A DNA stretch of 35,928 bases, from the NCBI GenBank assembly GCA_018653085.1, contig JABIAY010000002.1, positions 1 to 35,928 on the forward strand. The letters are read 5' to 3'. The position numbers and the translations under genes are program-made. The notes under the pieces are model-generated. The model saw nothing but the letters and a program-made list of their open reading frames with translations, searched no databases and was not told where the DNA came from. Position 1 is the first letter of the stretch. Each line of letters opens with the position of its first letter. This DNA comes from Nitrospina sp. (lineage in GTDB: Bacteria; Nitrospinota; Nitrospinia; Nitrospinales; VA-1). Of this stretch, positions 25,378-32,669 are shown piece after piece.

Positions 25378-25735
25378 CGGAGAACCTCCGCTGGTAATTG
25401 GCAATAACTTTTACAGCACTCAAACCGTGTTGGCGGCTTAATAAGCTACCGCTACTTGCCTCCCTCGCTAGAGGGCCACTAGGCGTGGGGCCAGTGCCAG
25501 CGTGACGCTGGACCCAGAGAGCAACAGCTTTATCTGGTAGCCGTGATATGCATCCTTAGACCTCGTGCCCCGGAGGGGTAAAAGAGTTATCTCGGCGCAA
25601 TCGAGCCTTTGCCAGTGGCTTCCCCTGCTAAGGGGCTCGGCCCAAAGTGGTTTTACTCCCCCTTCTACGAAGGGGGCTGGGGGGGATTTGTTTTGCCTTC
25701 ATGCCCCGAAGGGGCAGGAGGGGTGTCAAAGGTTC
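25376..25735. repeat. Array of five different repeat modules
   Basis: In order: hairpin AGCGGAG-AAC-CTCCGCT (25376-25392) on the stop codon; the core GCCACTAGGCGTGGGGCCAG (25474-25493); hairpin CCAGCGTGACGCTGG (25497-25511) with CCCAGAGAGCAACAGC; a GTGCCCCGGAGGGGTA palindrome (25566-25581); CTCCCCCTTCTACGAAGGGGG (25658-25678); and CATGCCCCGAAGGGGC (25702-25717). Each occurs elsewhere in the window. Open frames called across 25565-25862 are repeat sequence, not genes. Confidence 0.8.
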
Positions 25736-25835
25736 CATCAAACTGCAGTTATTTCAATGCTATGGGTATTTCCCCGGATGCTGGATGTTTGACGTTTTTC
25801 GCGCTCGCCGAAGTATTTATAACCTCTTGAAAAAT

Positions 25836-25863
25836 TTGACACTTTTCCAGTTTTGGTTATAAT
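25836..25863 (+). promoter_or_regulatory. Perfect sigma-70 consensus promoter
   Basis: TTGACA (25836-25841), 16 bases, TATAAT (25858-25863). Both hexamers are perfect. The -10 box overlaps an in-frame ATG (25862), so that ATG cannot be in the transcript. The predicted start near 25870 leaves about 4 bases before ATG 25874. Confidence 0.75.
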
Positions 25864-25873
25864 GCTTCCTGTT

Positions 25874-26929
25874 ATGAAGATAAAACTCGACACAGATAGT
25901 TTCAGCATTATTGGTGAAAGTCCGCAGATTCGCGAGGTTTTTGACATCGTGGGGCGGGCCGCAGGCTCCCAGAGCACGGTGATGATTTATGGAGAAAGCG
26001 GAACGGGAAAAGAACTGATTGCCAGGGCTTTGCATTTGAACAGTCCGCGCAAGTCCAAACCCTTCGTCGCTGTCAATTGCGCGGCGATTCCGCATGATTT
26101 GTTGGAAAGCGAGTTATTTGGTTATGAAAAAGGCGCGTTCACAGGTGCCGTGAATGCCCGGATGGGTCGGATAGAACTGGCTAATCAGGGAACCATTTTT
26201 TTTGATGAAATCGGCGATATGCCGCCGGCCTTGCAGGTGAAACTGCTTCGCGTTCTCGCCGAAAGGGAGATCGATCGTATTGGCAGTGTCAAGTCCACTC
26301 CGGTCGATATACGGGTGATTACTGCCACGCACCGGAACCTGGAAACCGCCATTGAGGAAGGACGTTTCCGCGAAGATTTGTATTACAGACTCAACATCAT
26401 TCCCCTCACTCTCCCCCCTTTGCGGGACCGAAAAACGGACATTCCTCTTTTGGTCAACTATTTTCTCACGCAGTTTAATAATGGTACAGGCAGTTCTAAA
26501 ACCATCAGCGATGAAGCCATTAACGTATTGGTGAACTATTCCTGGCCGGGTAATATTAGAGAGTTGGCGAATTTCGTGGAACGTATGGTGGTCCTGAGCA
26601 TTGGTTCTACCATCACTCCGAGAGACCTGCCGGATAAAGTTCTGGGCGAAGTGCCCAGAGAAAAATGGGCACCTTTGGCAAACGATTCCGAGTCGGAAGG
26701 AAATCCCGCGCAGATTCTGCAACAGTCGTTAAAGCAATCCTTCCATGTGGGAATTCCCGATGAAGGCATCAACCTGAAAAAACTTGTGGAAGGTTTCGAG
26801 AAGGAACTTCTCATCGAAGCACTGGAAAAAACCGGTTGGGTCAAAAACAAGGCGGCCACTCTACTGAGTCTCAACCGTACCACCCTGGTCGAAAAACTCA
26901 AAAAACTAAAAATCACCAACCCCTCCTAG
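25874..26929 (+). CDS. Sigma-54-dependent transcriptional activator (AAA+ and HTH, no receiver)
   Basis: From ATG 25874 it is 351 aa. The AAA+ domain begins almost at once: Walker A GESGTGKE (40-47), the sigma-54-contacting GAFTGA loop (87-92), Walker B FFDEIGD (109-115), the sensor and arginine-finger stretch [10 protein letters not shown], and [17 protein letters not shown]. The C-terminal Fis-type helix-turn-helix is [37 protein letters not shown]. There is no N-terminal sensory domain beyond about 10 residues, which resembles FlrA/FleQ-derived or PspF-like short activators. Its position ahead of flagellin and FliD suggests flagellar regulation. The transcript may be leaderless. The stop TAG opens a repeat copy. 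Confidence 0.93.
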   Translation: MKIKLDTDSFSIIGESPQIREVFDIVGRAAGSQSTVMIYGESGTGKELIARALHLNSPRKSKPFVAVNCAAIPHDLLESELFGYEKGAFTGAVNARMGRIELANQGTIFFDEIGDMPPALQVKLLRVLAEREIDRIGSVKSTPVDIRVITATHRNLETAIEEGRFREDLYYRLNIIPLTLPPLRDRKTDIPLLVNYFLTQFNNGTGSSKTISDEAINVLVNYSWPGNIRELANFVERMVVLSIGSTITPRDLPDKVLGEVPREKWAPLANDSESEGNPAQILQQSLKQSFHVGIPDEGINLKKLVEGFEKELLIEALEKTGWVKNKAATLLSLNRTTLVEKLKKLKITNPS

Positions 26930-27033
26930 GCGCCAGCGTGACGCTGGACCCAGAGAGCAATAGCTCTATCTGGCGAGCAAGGGTTTATGGCGGCTTGATG
27001 AGCCCTTGCTAATTCCCACCGGGCGTGGCCCGG
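26927..27033. repeat. Repeat copy with stop codon and opposing hairpin
   Basis: CTAGGCG (26926-26932) carries the activator's stop TAG and runs directly into CCAGCGTGACGCTGG (26933-26947) and CCCAGAGAGCAATAGC. Compared with 25479-25530, eleven bases of the core are missing. At the other end, hairpin CCGGGC-CAC-GCCCGG (read on the minus strand, 27033-27019) directly follows the stop of the minus-strand gene at 27034. Confidence 0.8.
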
Positions 27034-27234
27034 TTACTCGATGCGGGCGTTGGCGAGTTCCTGGGCAACTGCGGTGATATCTTTGACAAATTTATCGAAG
27101 GCTTTGTCATCATCTTTGTGCTGGGTTTGCTGGCGGATTTGTTCCCCATTGGCGTCAATAACAAGATCCAGGACATTGACCCCGGGAGTCACGTGGTGTT
27201 TTCTGATCTCTACTCTGATTTCATTGACTTCCAT
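27034..27234 (-). CDS. Uncharacterised 66-aa acidic/basic protein
   Basis: GGAGAAG lies 5 bases before the ATG at 27234. The product MEVNEIRVEIRKHHVTPGVN continues VLDLVIDANGEQIRQQTQHKDDDKAFDKFVKDITAVAQELANA. It looks like two strands and a helix, is soluble, and belongs to no family I know. The good ribosome site and intact frame support a real gene. It lies between the sigma-54 activator and flagellin and ends on a perfect GC-rich hairpin. Confidence 0.65.
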   Translation of the reverse strand: MEVNEIRVEIRKHHVTPGVNVLDLVIDANGEQIRQQTQHKDDDKAFDKFVKDITAVAQELANARIE

Positions 27235-27398
27235 TGGTTCTTCTCCAAATTAAATGTTGTCTGCATCGTTGATGAGCAACAAGTCTGTCGACAATAATTT
27301 TTAATGATGCCTCTCGTATAAGAGGAGAGTATTTAATATCATTTCAGGGTAAGACGGTCAAGGGCTCTTTGACCCACTCCGTGGGAGGGAATGAAAAG

Positions 27399-27500
27399 GC
27401 AACCCCCCTGGTCCCCTTATTCGGGGGGAGATTACATTAAGCCGAGATAACTTATTGCCAGCCAGTGAAAGCGATGGCACGCTGGCCCCACGCCTAGTGG
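27399..27500 (-). repeat. Modular repeat at the flagellin 3' end
   Basis: On the minus strand, CCACTAGGCGTGGGGCCAGC (from 27500) begins 3 bases after the flagellin stop, followed by GTGCCATCGC, TGGCAATAAGTTATCTCGGC, and a CTCCCCCCGAATAAGGGG module. Same module order and same orientation relative to the gene as at 8289 and 24631. The remaining DNA between 27235 and 27398 shows nothing else definite. Confidence 0.8.
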
Positions 27501-27503
27501 TGG

Positions 27504-28346
27504 TTAGATGGTGAAGTCTAGTAAACGGGACCGGGTTTGCTCATTCTGGAGTTGTGATGACAGGGCGCGGATGGATGTTTCAAAGCTCAATAACCCCTGT
27601 TGCAGGTTGCTGACTTCTTCAGCAAGATCGGTGTCAGCCAGACCGGACTCGCTTCGGGTCAGGTTTTCTACTTGAATATTCAAACTGTTAGCGGTACTGA
27701 CCAGGCGGTTGCCAACGGCCCCCACTTGCCCTCGGGCGGCATTCAGGGTTTGGGAAGCTTGTTCAAAACTGTCGATTGCCTGCAGAGCACCCTGGGTGGT
27801 TGAAATGTCGGCACCGTCAATCCCTAAGGATTGGGTGCTGGTGTCTTCCACCACATTGAGGCTGATTTGGTTATCGGGTCCGGAACCGGCTCCGGCCTGA
27901 ATATTGACGGGGTCGGCGTTTTGCCCCAACGTACCGTCCAGCAGGTTTCGGCCATTGAACTGAAGGGAACCGGTGAGCCGGTCAATTTCGCTCTGGATTT
28001 GGTTAAACTCCTGGTTCAAGGACTGCCTTTGGGAGTCATTCAAGGTACCATTGCTGGACTGTATAGCCAGTTCCCGTCCCCGGTTTACCAGATCGGAGAC
28101 ACCGGCCAATCCGCCTTCTGCGGTGCGGACAAAATTGGTCCCCGATTCTACATTCTTGACAGACTGGGTCAGGGCGCTGATATCTGACTGCAACTGAGCG
28201 GATAACGCGCTTGCCGCCGGGTCGGTTCCCGCCCGGTTAAGTTTTCGGCCTGAAGCGATGCGTTCCAAAGAATTCTGCAATCCGGATCGATTGCGGTTGA
28301 TCGTATTCAGCAACTGGCTGAAAGTTCCGCTTATGGGGTCGACCAT
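27504..28346 (-). CDS. fliC: Flagellin
   Basis: The 280-aa protein has the conserved flagellin ends: N-terminal D0/D1 region (QLLNTINRNRSGLQNSLERIASGRKLNRAGTDPAASALSAQL, then FVRTAEGGLAGVSDLVNRGRELAIQSSNGTLNDSQRQSLNQEFNQI) and C-terminal QVGAVGNRLVSTANSLNIQVENLTRSESGLADTDLAEEVSNLQQGLL. The central variable domain is very short (about 140-190), giving a small flagellin. The ending FETSIRALSSQLQNEQTRSRLLDFTI is less canonical than the usual LL-ending. GAGGG lies 6 bases before the ATG. Expression looks driven by the sigma-70-like promoter at 28381-28409. Confidence 0.93.
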   Translation of the reverse strand: MVDPISGTFSQLLNTINRNRSGLQNSLERIASGRKLNRAGTDPAASALSAQLQSDISALTQSVKNVESGTNFVRTAEGGLAGVSDLVNRGRELAIQSSNGTLNDSQRQSLNQEFNQIQSEIDRLTGSLQFNGRNLLDGTLGQNADPVNIQAGAGSGPDNQISLNVVEDTSTQSLGIDGADISTTQGALQAIDSFEQASQTLNAARGQVGAVGNRLVSTANSLNIQVENLTRSESGLADTDLAEEVSNLQQGLLSFETSIRALSSQLQNEQTRSRLLDFTI

Positions 28347-28380
28347 TTTGAGCCCTCTGATTTTATGGTTGAGTCCATTT

Positions 28381-28409
28381 AGGATAAAGCCATATCACCG
28401 GCTTGTCAA
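28381..28409 (-). promoter_or_regulatory. Sigma-70-type promoter for flagellin
   Basis: Minus strand: TTGACA (28409-28404), 17 bases, TATCCT (28386-28381). The -35 is perfect and the -10 matches four of six. Predicted transcription start near 28374 gives a 28-base leader with GAGGG. No TAAA-N15-GCCGATAA (sigma-28) site was found in this gap. Confidence 0.6.
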
Positions 28410-28474
28410 TGTGGGCCTGCCGGTTGCAATGCACTCACGGGCAGATTAGAATTGCACGGAAGGTCATCGCTATC

Positions 28475-28583
28475 TGCGGCTAACGGAGAGCCTCCGTTGG
28501 CAATGAGCAATGTCTTTATTTGGCGGGCAAAGAGTTGTCTCGGCTTCACGGGCCATTGCCACCTGCCTCCACGGCTAGTGGCA
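28475..28583. repeat. Modular repeat variant
   Basis: Hairpin AACGGAG-AGC-CTCCGTT (28481-28497) is a variant of 25376-25392 with paired base changes. It is followed by GGCAATGAGCAATGTCTTTA, TTGGCGGGCAAAGAGTTGTC and TCGGCTTCACGGGCCATTGC, then CACGGCTAGTGG. Coordinates of the arms are good to within one or two bases. Confidence 0.75.
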
Positions 28584-28606
28584 TGAATTCTATTTGAGGA
28601 GAACCA

Positions 28607-29185
28607 ATGAAAATTTCCATCAATGGGGCTGAAGCGGAAGAGTCGTCTTTTCAGGGAGAAACCCTGAAGGAAGTGCTGGACGCGATTTTAAAAGGCCGTC
28701 AGGATTCTTATATAAGGAGAATCTGGCTGGAGGGCCAGGAAGTTTCTTCCAATGCTCAGGATACTTTAATGACTTCTATCTCAAGCATTGAATTGCTTGA
28801 GTTGGAGCTGGCCTATTTAGAAGACTTGTTGGCCAATAATCTTGGTAACGCAAAGGAGTATCTTGAAAAGCTGATCCCTGGTTTTCAACAGGCCGCAGAC
28901 TTGTTTCGCATGGGCAATGAGCAAGAGGCGCATAAATTTTACCTGCAAATCCTCGATGGAGTTGACTGGTTCTCCCAGGTTGTCGTGAACATCGTTAAAT
29001 CCTGGGGGAAAGAGATCGAAGGGCAAAGCCTTGAAGACCGGCAGGAAACGTTGACGGGCCTTATGGCTCAAATGCTGGAAGCCAACCAGAATCAGGACTG
29101 GGTCTTGTTGGCTGATTTGCTGGAATATGAAATGATCCCTTATTACGAGGATTGGCGAGAGACGCTTTCCCGCATCAATGTATAG
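28607..29185 (+). CDS. Uncharacterised 192-aa protein of the flagellar region
   Basis: TTTGAGGAG precedes the ATG. The N-terminal 50 residues (KISINGAEAEESSFQGETLKEVLDAILKG, then YIRRIWLEGQEVS) look like a small beta-grasp-type domain. The rest is helical, with LELELAYLEDLLANNLGNAKEYLEKLIPGFQQAADLFRMGNEQEAHKFYLQILDGVDWFSQVV and a terminal DWVLLADLLEYEMIPYYEDWR. The last motif (LADLLEYEM-P) resembles uncharacterised proteins I recall near flagellar genes in other phyla. Function unknown; helical bundle scaffolding or chaperoning is a guess. Confidence 0.8.
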   Translation: MKISINGAEAEESSFQGETLKEVLDAILKGRQDSYIRRIWLEGQEVSSNAQDTLMTSISSIELLELELAYLEDLLANNLGNAKEYLEKLIPGFQQAADLFRMGNEQEAHKFYLQILDGVDWFSQVVVNIVKSWGKEIEGQSLEDRQETLTGLMAQMLEANQNQDWVLLADLLEYEMIPYYEDWRETLSRINV

Positions 29186-29311
29186 GGAAGGGACGATTTC
29201 AGGGTAAATTCATACCGCTTTGTTTTTCAGTGTCTTGCTGGATTCGGGTTGTTTTTTTTCCGAAAACCGGGCCGGAGCTGGATTTTTTTTCAAAAAAACC
29301 TAAATTAAAAC

Positions 29312-29338
29312 TAAAGTTTCAGGAACTTTTACCGATAA
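29312..29338 (+). promoter_or_regulatory. Sigma-28 (FliA) type flagellar promoter
   Basis: TAAA (29312-29315), 15 bases, ACCGATAA (29331-29338), against the consensus TAAA-N15-GCCGATAA; only one base differs. It would drive the acidic-protein, fliD, chaperone block starting at 29553, with a leader of about 205 bases. Lying in the flagellar region supports it. Confidence 0.7.
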
Positions 29339-29423
29339 GAACGGCGTATGCCTCTATCTTGAGTTTGAGGTAGTTATTTTCGGAAGGTGTTCCAGGAATA
29401 TGGATACTTTCGAGTCTTTTCCC

Positions 29424-29450
29424 TTATCGAAAAAAAAATCTAAAACTTTA
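29424..29450 (-). promoter_or_regulatory. Opposing sigma-28-like site
   Basis: On the minus strand, TAAA (29450-29447), 15 bases, TTCGATAA (29431-29424) matches six of eight in the -10 box. It points toward the plus-strand site at 29312 and faces no gene. It could make a short convergent RNA or be chance in AT-rich DNA. Confidence 0.3.
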
Positions 29451-29494
29451 GCAAGGGACTGATTTTTTTACAGGTAGGGGTGAGGCAGGCAGCA

Positions 29495-29503
29495 CCCCCC
29501 CCC
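29495..29503. repeat. C9 homopolymer tract in the 5' leader
   Basis: Nine consecutive C residues lie 50 bases upstream of the ATG at 29553, and an A9 run lies at 29430-29438. The gap 29186-29552 (367 bases) also holds T8 runs and the two sigma-28-like sites. Homopolymers of this length are slippage-prone. Confidence 0.6.
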
Positions 29504-29552
29504 AAGGATCGGAAATAAAAACAATAAAAAACTGGTTAGAAAGGGACACGCC

Positions 29553-30434
29553 ATGGAAGAAGCTAATTTTCCTTTGGATTCGAGTCAGACCCGTAGCGGA
29601 TTGCGCGCATTGGCGGAGGCCAGAGAAGAAAGCTCGCGTCCACGTCGTTTGGAAGATAACGAGGATGAGGTTGGGGGTCCTGAAGACAGAGATGATGAAG
29701 AGGCTGAGCGGCCTGGTCAGGCTGAACGCACTGTTATCGCGGAAGGGAGGGTTGAACCGCGCCAGAACCCAACCGTAGCGGACAGCGTTTCCGAGGGTCA
29801 GGAGGTCGAAATACGGGATCAAACAACGGTTGAGGAGCAGGAAGGTGTCGCTGAAGAAAACCTGGCACCTTTGGAAGTGGCGAGAGAATTAGGTGTTGAT
29901 CCGCGAGGGGGAGTTCCAAGTCCGGGTGAACGTGTAACCGAGGCATTTGAGTCAGGCAATGACGTGGCAGACCCGGGCCGGATTGAAGAGGTTCAGAGAA
30001 GAAGTGAACCCGACAGCACTTCGGAAGGAGCAAGACGTGTCCGTGATGAAGCGTCTACGGTGGAGCGGGAAAACCCGGCAACGCCGTTGAGAGAGCCACC
30101 CAGCATTCGTGATTTGGAACCGGACGACAGTGGGGAAAGTCTTGATGAAAGCTTTAATTCCGACCCCCCATCTTCTACGGAAAGGTCTAGAGCCGATTTG
30201 CAAAGAGACGAGGCCGGTGCCACTGATACCAAGGTTCAGCAACGTGTTCGGGATGCAAGGGAGACGGAGGAAAGAGATCGGGTCAGAAATGAACCTGCGT
30301 TGGAGACACCCGAGCAAGATGTTGAGCCGGTTGAAGAGCCTGTGCAACCGTTACCCGGTTCCGGGTCAAGGGATGAGTCTGATGCAACGGCTGTGGAAAC
30401 CGAGCGTGGACAGAACGTCAGTGATTTGATTTAA
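29553..30434 (+). CDS. Intrinsically disordered acidic protein (293 aa)
   Basis: The product is dominated by Glu, Asp, Arg, Ser and Pro with almost no aromatic residues; stretches such as RRLEDNEDEVGGPEDRDDEEAE and VEPVEEPVQPLPG are typical. No domain, signal peptide or membrane helix. Ribosome site AGAAAGG and an intact frame of 293 codons argue for a gene; the sigma-28-type promoter ahead and fliD behind suggest late flagellar expression. I cannot assign a function. A secreted or filament-associated low-complexity protein, or a chaperone/regulator substrate, are possibilities. Confidence 0.7.
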   Translation: MEEANFPLDSSQTRSGLRALAEAREESSRPRRLEDNEDEVGGPEDRDDEEAERPGQAERTVIAEGRVEPRQNPTVADSVSEGQEVEIRDQTTVEEQEGVAEENLAPLEVARELGVDPRGGVPSPGERVTEAFESGNDVADPGRIEEVQRRSEPDSTSEGARRVRDEASTVERENPATPLREPPSIRDLEPDDSGESLDESFNSDPPSSTERSRADLQRDEAGATDTKVQQRVRDARETEERDRVRNEPALETPEQDVEPVEEPVQPLPGSGSRDESDATAVETERGQNVSDLI

Positions 30435-30785
30435 ACGATTTGATTTGAACGAACCGGCCCCGCCAGCGACATGCTGTTCGGGCCTTAAAAGGAGCTCATC
30501 AAGAGGAGACAAGCTGTAACCGGGATAACCCCATCGTACTTGAATAGGATCTCGAAAATTATTGGCATGGTTTGCGGCCTGGTCCAATATTTCTCGAAGG
30601 TTCGGTTTTCAACTTGAAGCCCTTTTAGGGCCTTGTCACTCCAAACTGGCTTTTTGCCTGACGGCGAAAGTCCGTTCGAAGTCTGCACATGGCACCGACG
30701 AGGCGGGCGTTTTATTTTTTTTCCGGTTTGAATGGCACGATTCCATTCTTGATGTGTTTATCGACATTTTCGACTAAACACTTTA
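30435..30785. other. Gap without a supported gene
   Basis: This 350-base stretch between the acidic-protein gene and fliD has small open frames on both strands (for example 30562-30777 plus and 30485-30688 minus) with no ribosome sites or recognisable sequence. A weak hairpin GCCC-TTTTA-GGGC lies near 30619. No repeat module or convincing promoter was seen. Confidence 0.5.
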
Positions 30786-32663
30786 ATGGCGAAACAGGGT
30801 TTATTCGCCAGACCGGAAAGAATCGTGCAGATTCTCAACAATGTAAGTTCCACGTTTTTCCCCCTCAATTCGACCAGATCGACCAGTAATGATCTGGATA
30901 CCCGTATTGCCCGCGACACCTTAAACCAATCCGGCAGTTCTCAGGAAACCAGGCGGGACATCCTGTTTAACTCGGTATTTATCAATGCCAGAAAGGTGCC
31001 CACTCTGGCAGATACTGGGCCTTTGGCGGCCTTTAGGGTGAACGATGCCATTTCTCTGCTTTCCCGTCGCTTCGAGGCCAGAAAAATCCCCATTGTGGAC
31101 GATCTGGCAAAAAAGGAGCGGTTTTCTCTGCTCAAACTTCGTCAGTTGGATGACCTTTCCACCTCCCTGAAAAGCCTTGATAAAACGGTTGCCGAACTGC
31201 TTGATGCGGATGCCCTGAACCCTAAAAAAGCTTCTTCAACCCGGTCCGCACTGGTGCAGGCATTTGCAGGGAAGAATGCTCCTCTGGATTCCTTCCGCAT
31301 TACTCCGGTACGTTTGTCGAGCGGGGCGATTCTGGCCTCCGATGCGCAATCCACCCCCCTGGGAGCCCTGGGCCTGACAGGCAGTTTTTTCATCAATGGC
31401 GTGAAAACTACCATTGAATCCACAGACTCGCTGTTCGAGCTGAAAAACAAAATCAATTTTGGCGAAGACCATAACCGTAACGGGATTCTCGATAAAACGG
31501 AAGATGTAAACAATAACGGGACGCTGGATGTCATTCACACCGGGCCTGGCGAGTTTGTTCCGGCCATATTCATTGCCGAAGACCTCGATGGCGACGGTGA
31601 ACTCGACCCGGATGAAGACATCAATGATAACGACTATTTGGACGGAGGAGTTGCGGAGTCCAAGGTCCTTGCGTTGATTCAGAACAAACGGTTGCTCCTG
31701 ATTGGACTTGCAGGCGGGCGCGACAAAATTGATCTGGTGGATAACGATGATGTGCTTTTGAACCTTGGGTTCTTTGAATTAAACATCAAAGGGTTTCCTG
31801 TACAGAAAGAGGTGCAACTTGATACCGGAGGCCTTGTTGGGGTCAATCTGATTGAAGACCCACAAACCGCACAAATCACAATCGACGGGGAAACAGTATC
31901 CAGCGACAGTGATGTTTTTTCAGGGGTGATCGAAGATACGGACCTGCTCATTAAAAGTTCATCGGCAAAGACCGCGCAAATAGACATCTTCATTGATGCC
32001 GCATCATTTTTTACCCAGATCACAACCCTGTTTGATCAATTCAATAATTCCATTGCCAAAATCAATGACGCTCTGAGTATCTCCGGGACATTTGCGCAAG
32101 ATGGGGATATTCAGGACATTCGCAACGACCTCACCCTCAAACCCCAGGAAAGAGCGCGCGGGTTGGCTAAACGTAATGAAGATATAGACACACTTCAGGG
32201 TGGGCGGGGAAATCCCTTTGCGACAGGCATCAAGGTGGTCAATCCGAAGAAAAACAACCAGCAGGAAGTCGCGATCACCTCTGCGGTCCGGGCGGTCAAA
32301 TCCGGAATAACCCGGGCTTTTCAAAGTGACAATGAAAACCTTCTGCGCAGGTTGGGTTCCATAGGCATCCGTAGTTTGGCGGACAACACTTTTGTGGTGG
32401 ATGAAAGAGAATTCCGGCGCGGACTCGAATCCAACACGACGGAAATTTTTGATCTGTTCACCAATACTGAAACCGGAATTCTACCCAGTCTGGCGGAAAG
32501 GCTGAGCATCATTTTGCGGGATGAACTGGGTGAGTTGGCCATTGAGGAAAACGAAGTGGTTGTGCAGTCGAGTTCGCCAGAAATCCGGGCAAAAAATTTC
32601 CGCAAGTTTACCGAAAACATCAATTTAGAAAACACAATACAAACCCTTATCGCGGTGGCATGA
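30786..32663 (+). CDS. fliD: FliD-like flagellar filament cap protein with EF-hand-like insert
   Basis: This 625-aa protein is assigned to FliD mainly from its C-terminal half: FFTQITTLFDQFNNSIAKINDAL, AVRAVKSGITRAFQSDNENLLRRLGSIGIRSLADNTFVVDEREFRRGLESNTTEIFDLFTN and SLAERLSIILRD, the usual pattern of FliD C (GI, then a declared-length L-x-x-AL-x-x-N, then LF). A middle insert holds two or three calcium-loop-like motifs: DHNRNGILDKTE (228-239), DVNNNGTLD (240-248) and DLDGDGELDPDE (266-277). The start ATG at 30786 has no clear ribosome site. A chaperone gene follows 6 bases later. Secretion through the flagellar export gate and capping of the growing filament is the family role. Confidence 0.75.
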   Translation: MAKQGLFARPERIVQILNNVSSTFFPLNSTRSTSNDLDTRIARDTLNQSGSSQETRRDILFNSVFINARKVPTLADTGPLAAFRVNDAISLLSRRFEARKIPIVDDLAKKERFSLLKLRQLDDLSTSLKSLDKTVAELLDADALNPKKASSTRSALVQAFAGKNAPLDSFRITPVRLSSGAILASDAQSTPLGALGLTGSFFINGVKTTIESTDSLFELKNKINFGEDHNRNGILDKTEDVNNNGTLDVIHTGPGEFVPAIFIAEDLDGDGELDPDEDINDNDYLDGGVAESKVLALIQNKRLLLIGLAGGRDKIDLVDNDDVLLNLGFFELNIKGFPVQKEVQLDTGGLVGVNLIEDPQTAQITIDGETVSSDSDVFSGVIEDTDLLIKSSSAKTAQIDIFIDAASFFTQITTLFDQFNNSIAKINDALSISGTFAQDGDIQDIRNDLTLKPQERARGLAKRNEDIDTLQGGRGNPFATGIKVVNPKKNNQQEVAITSAVRAVKSGITRAFQSDNENLLRRLGSIGIRSLADNTFVVDEREFRRGLESNTTEIFDLFTNTETGILPSLAERLSIILRDELGELAIEENEVVVQSSSPEIRAKNFRKFTENINLENTIQTLIAVA

Positions 32664-32669
32664 ACTTAA

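Noticed and set aside
25376-25735. CRISPR array
   Set aside because: The repeats are different modules of unequal spacing and form hairpins; there is no regular repeat-spacer pattern and no cas genes.
25565-25862. Three overlapping plus-strand open frames
   Set aside because: They lie in repeat modules, occupy three frames of the same DNA and show no protein-like sequence.
30563-30580. Possible sigma-54 promoter (TTGGCATGGTTTGC)
   Set aside because: The GG and GC elements are 8 bases apart instead of 10, so it does not fit the sigma-54 spacing.
30485-30777. Small open frames in the gap before fliD
   Set aside because: No ribosome site, no recognisable sequence, and overlapping frames on both strands.
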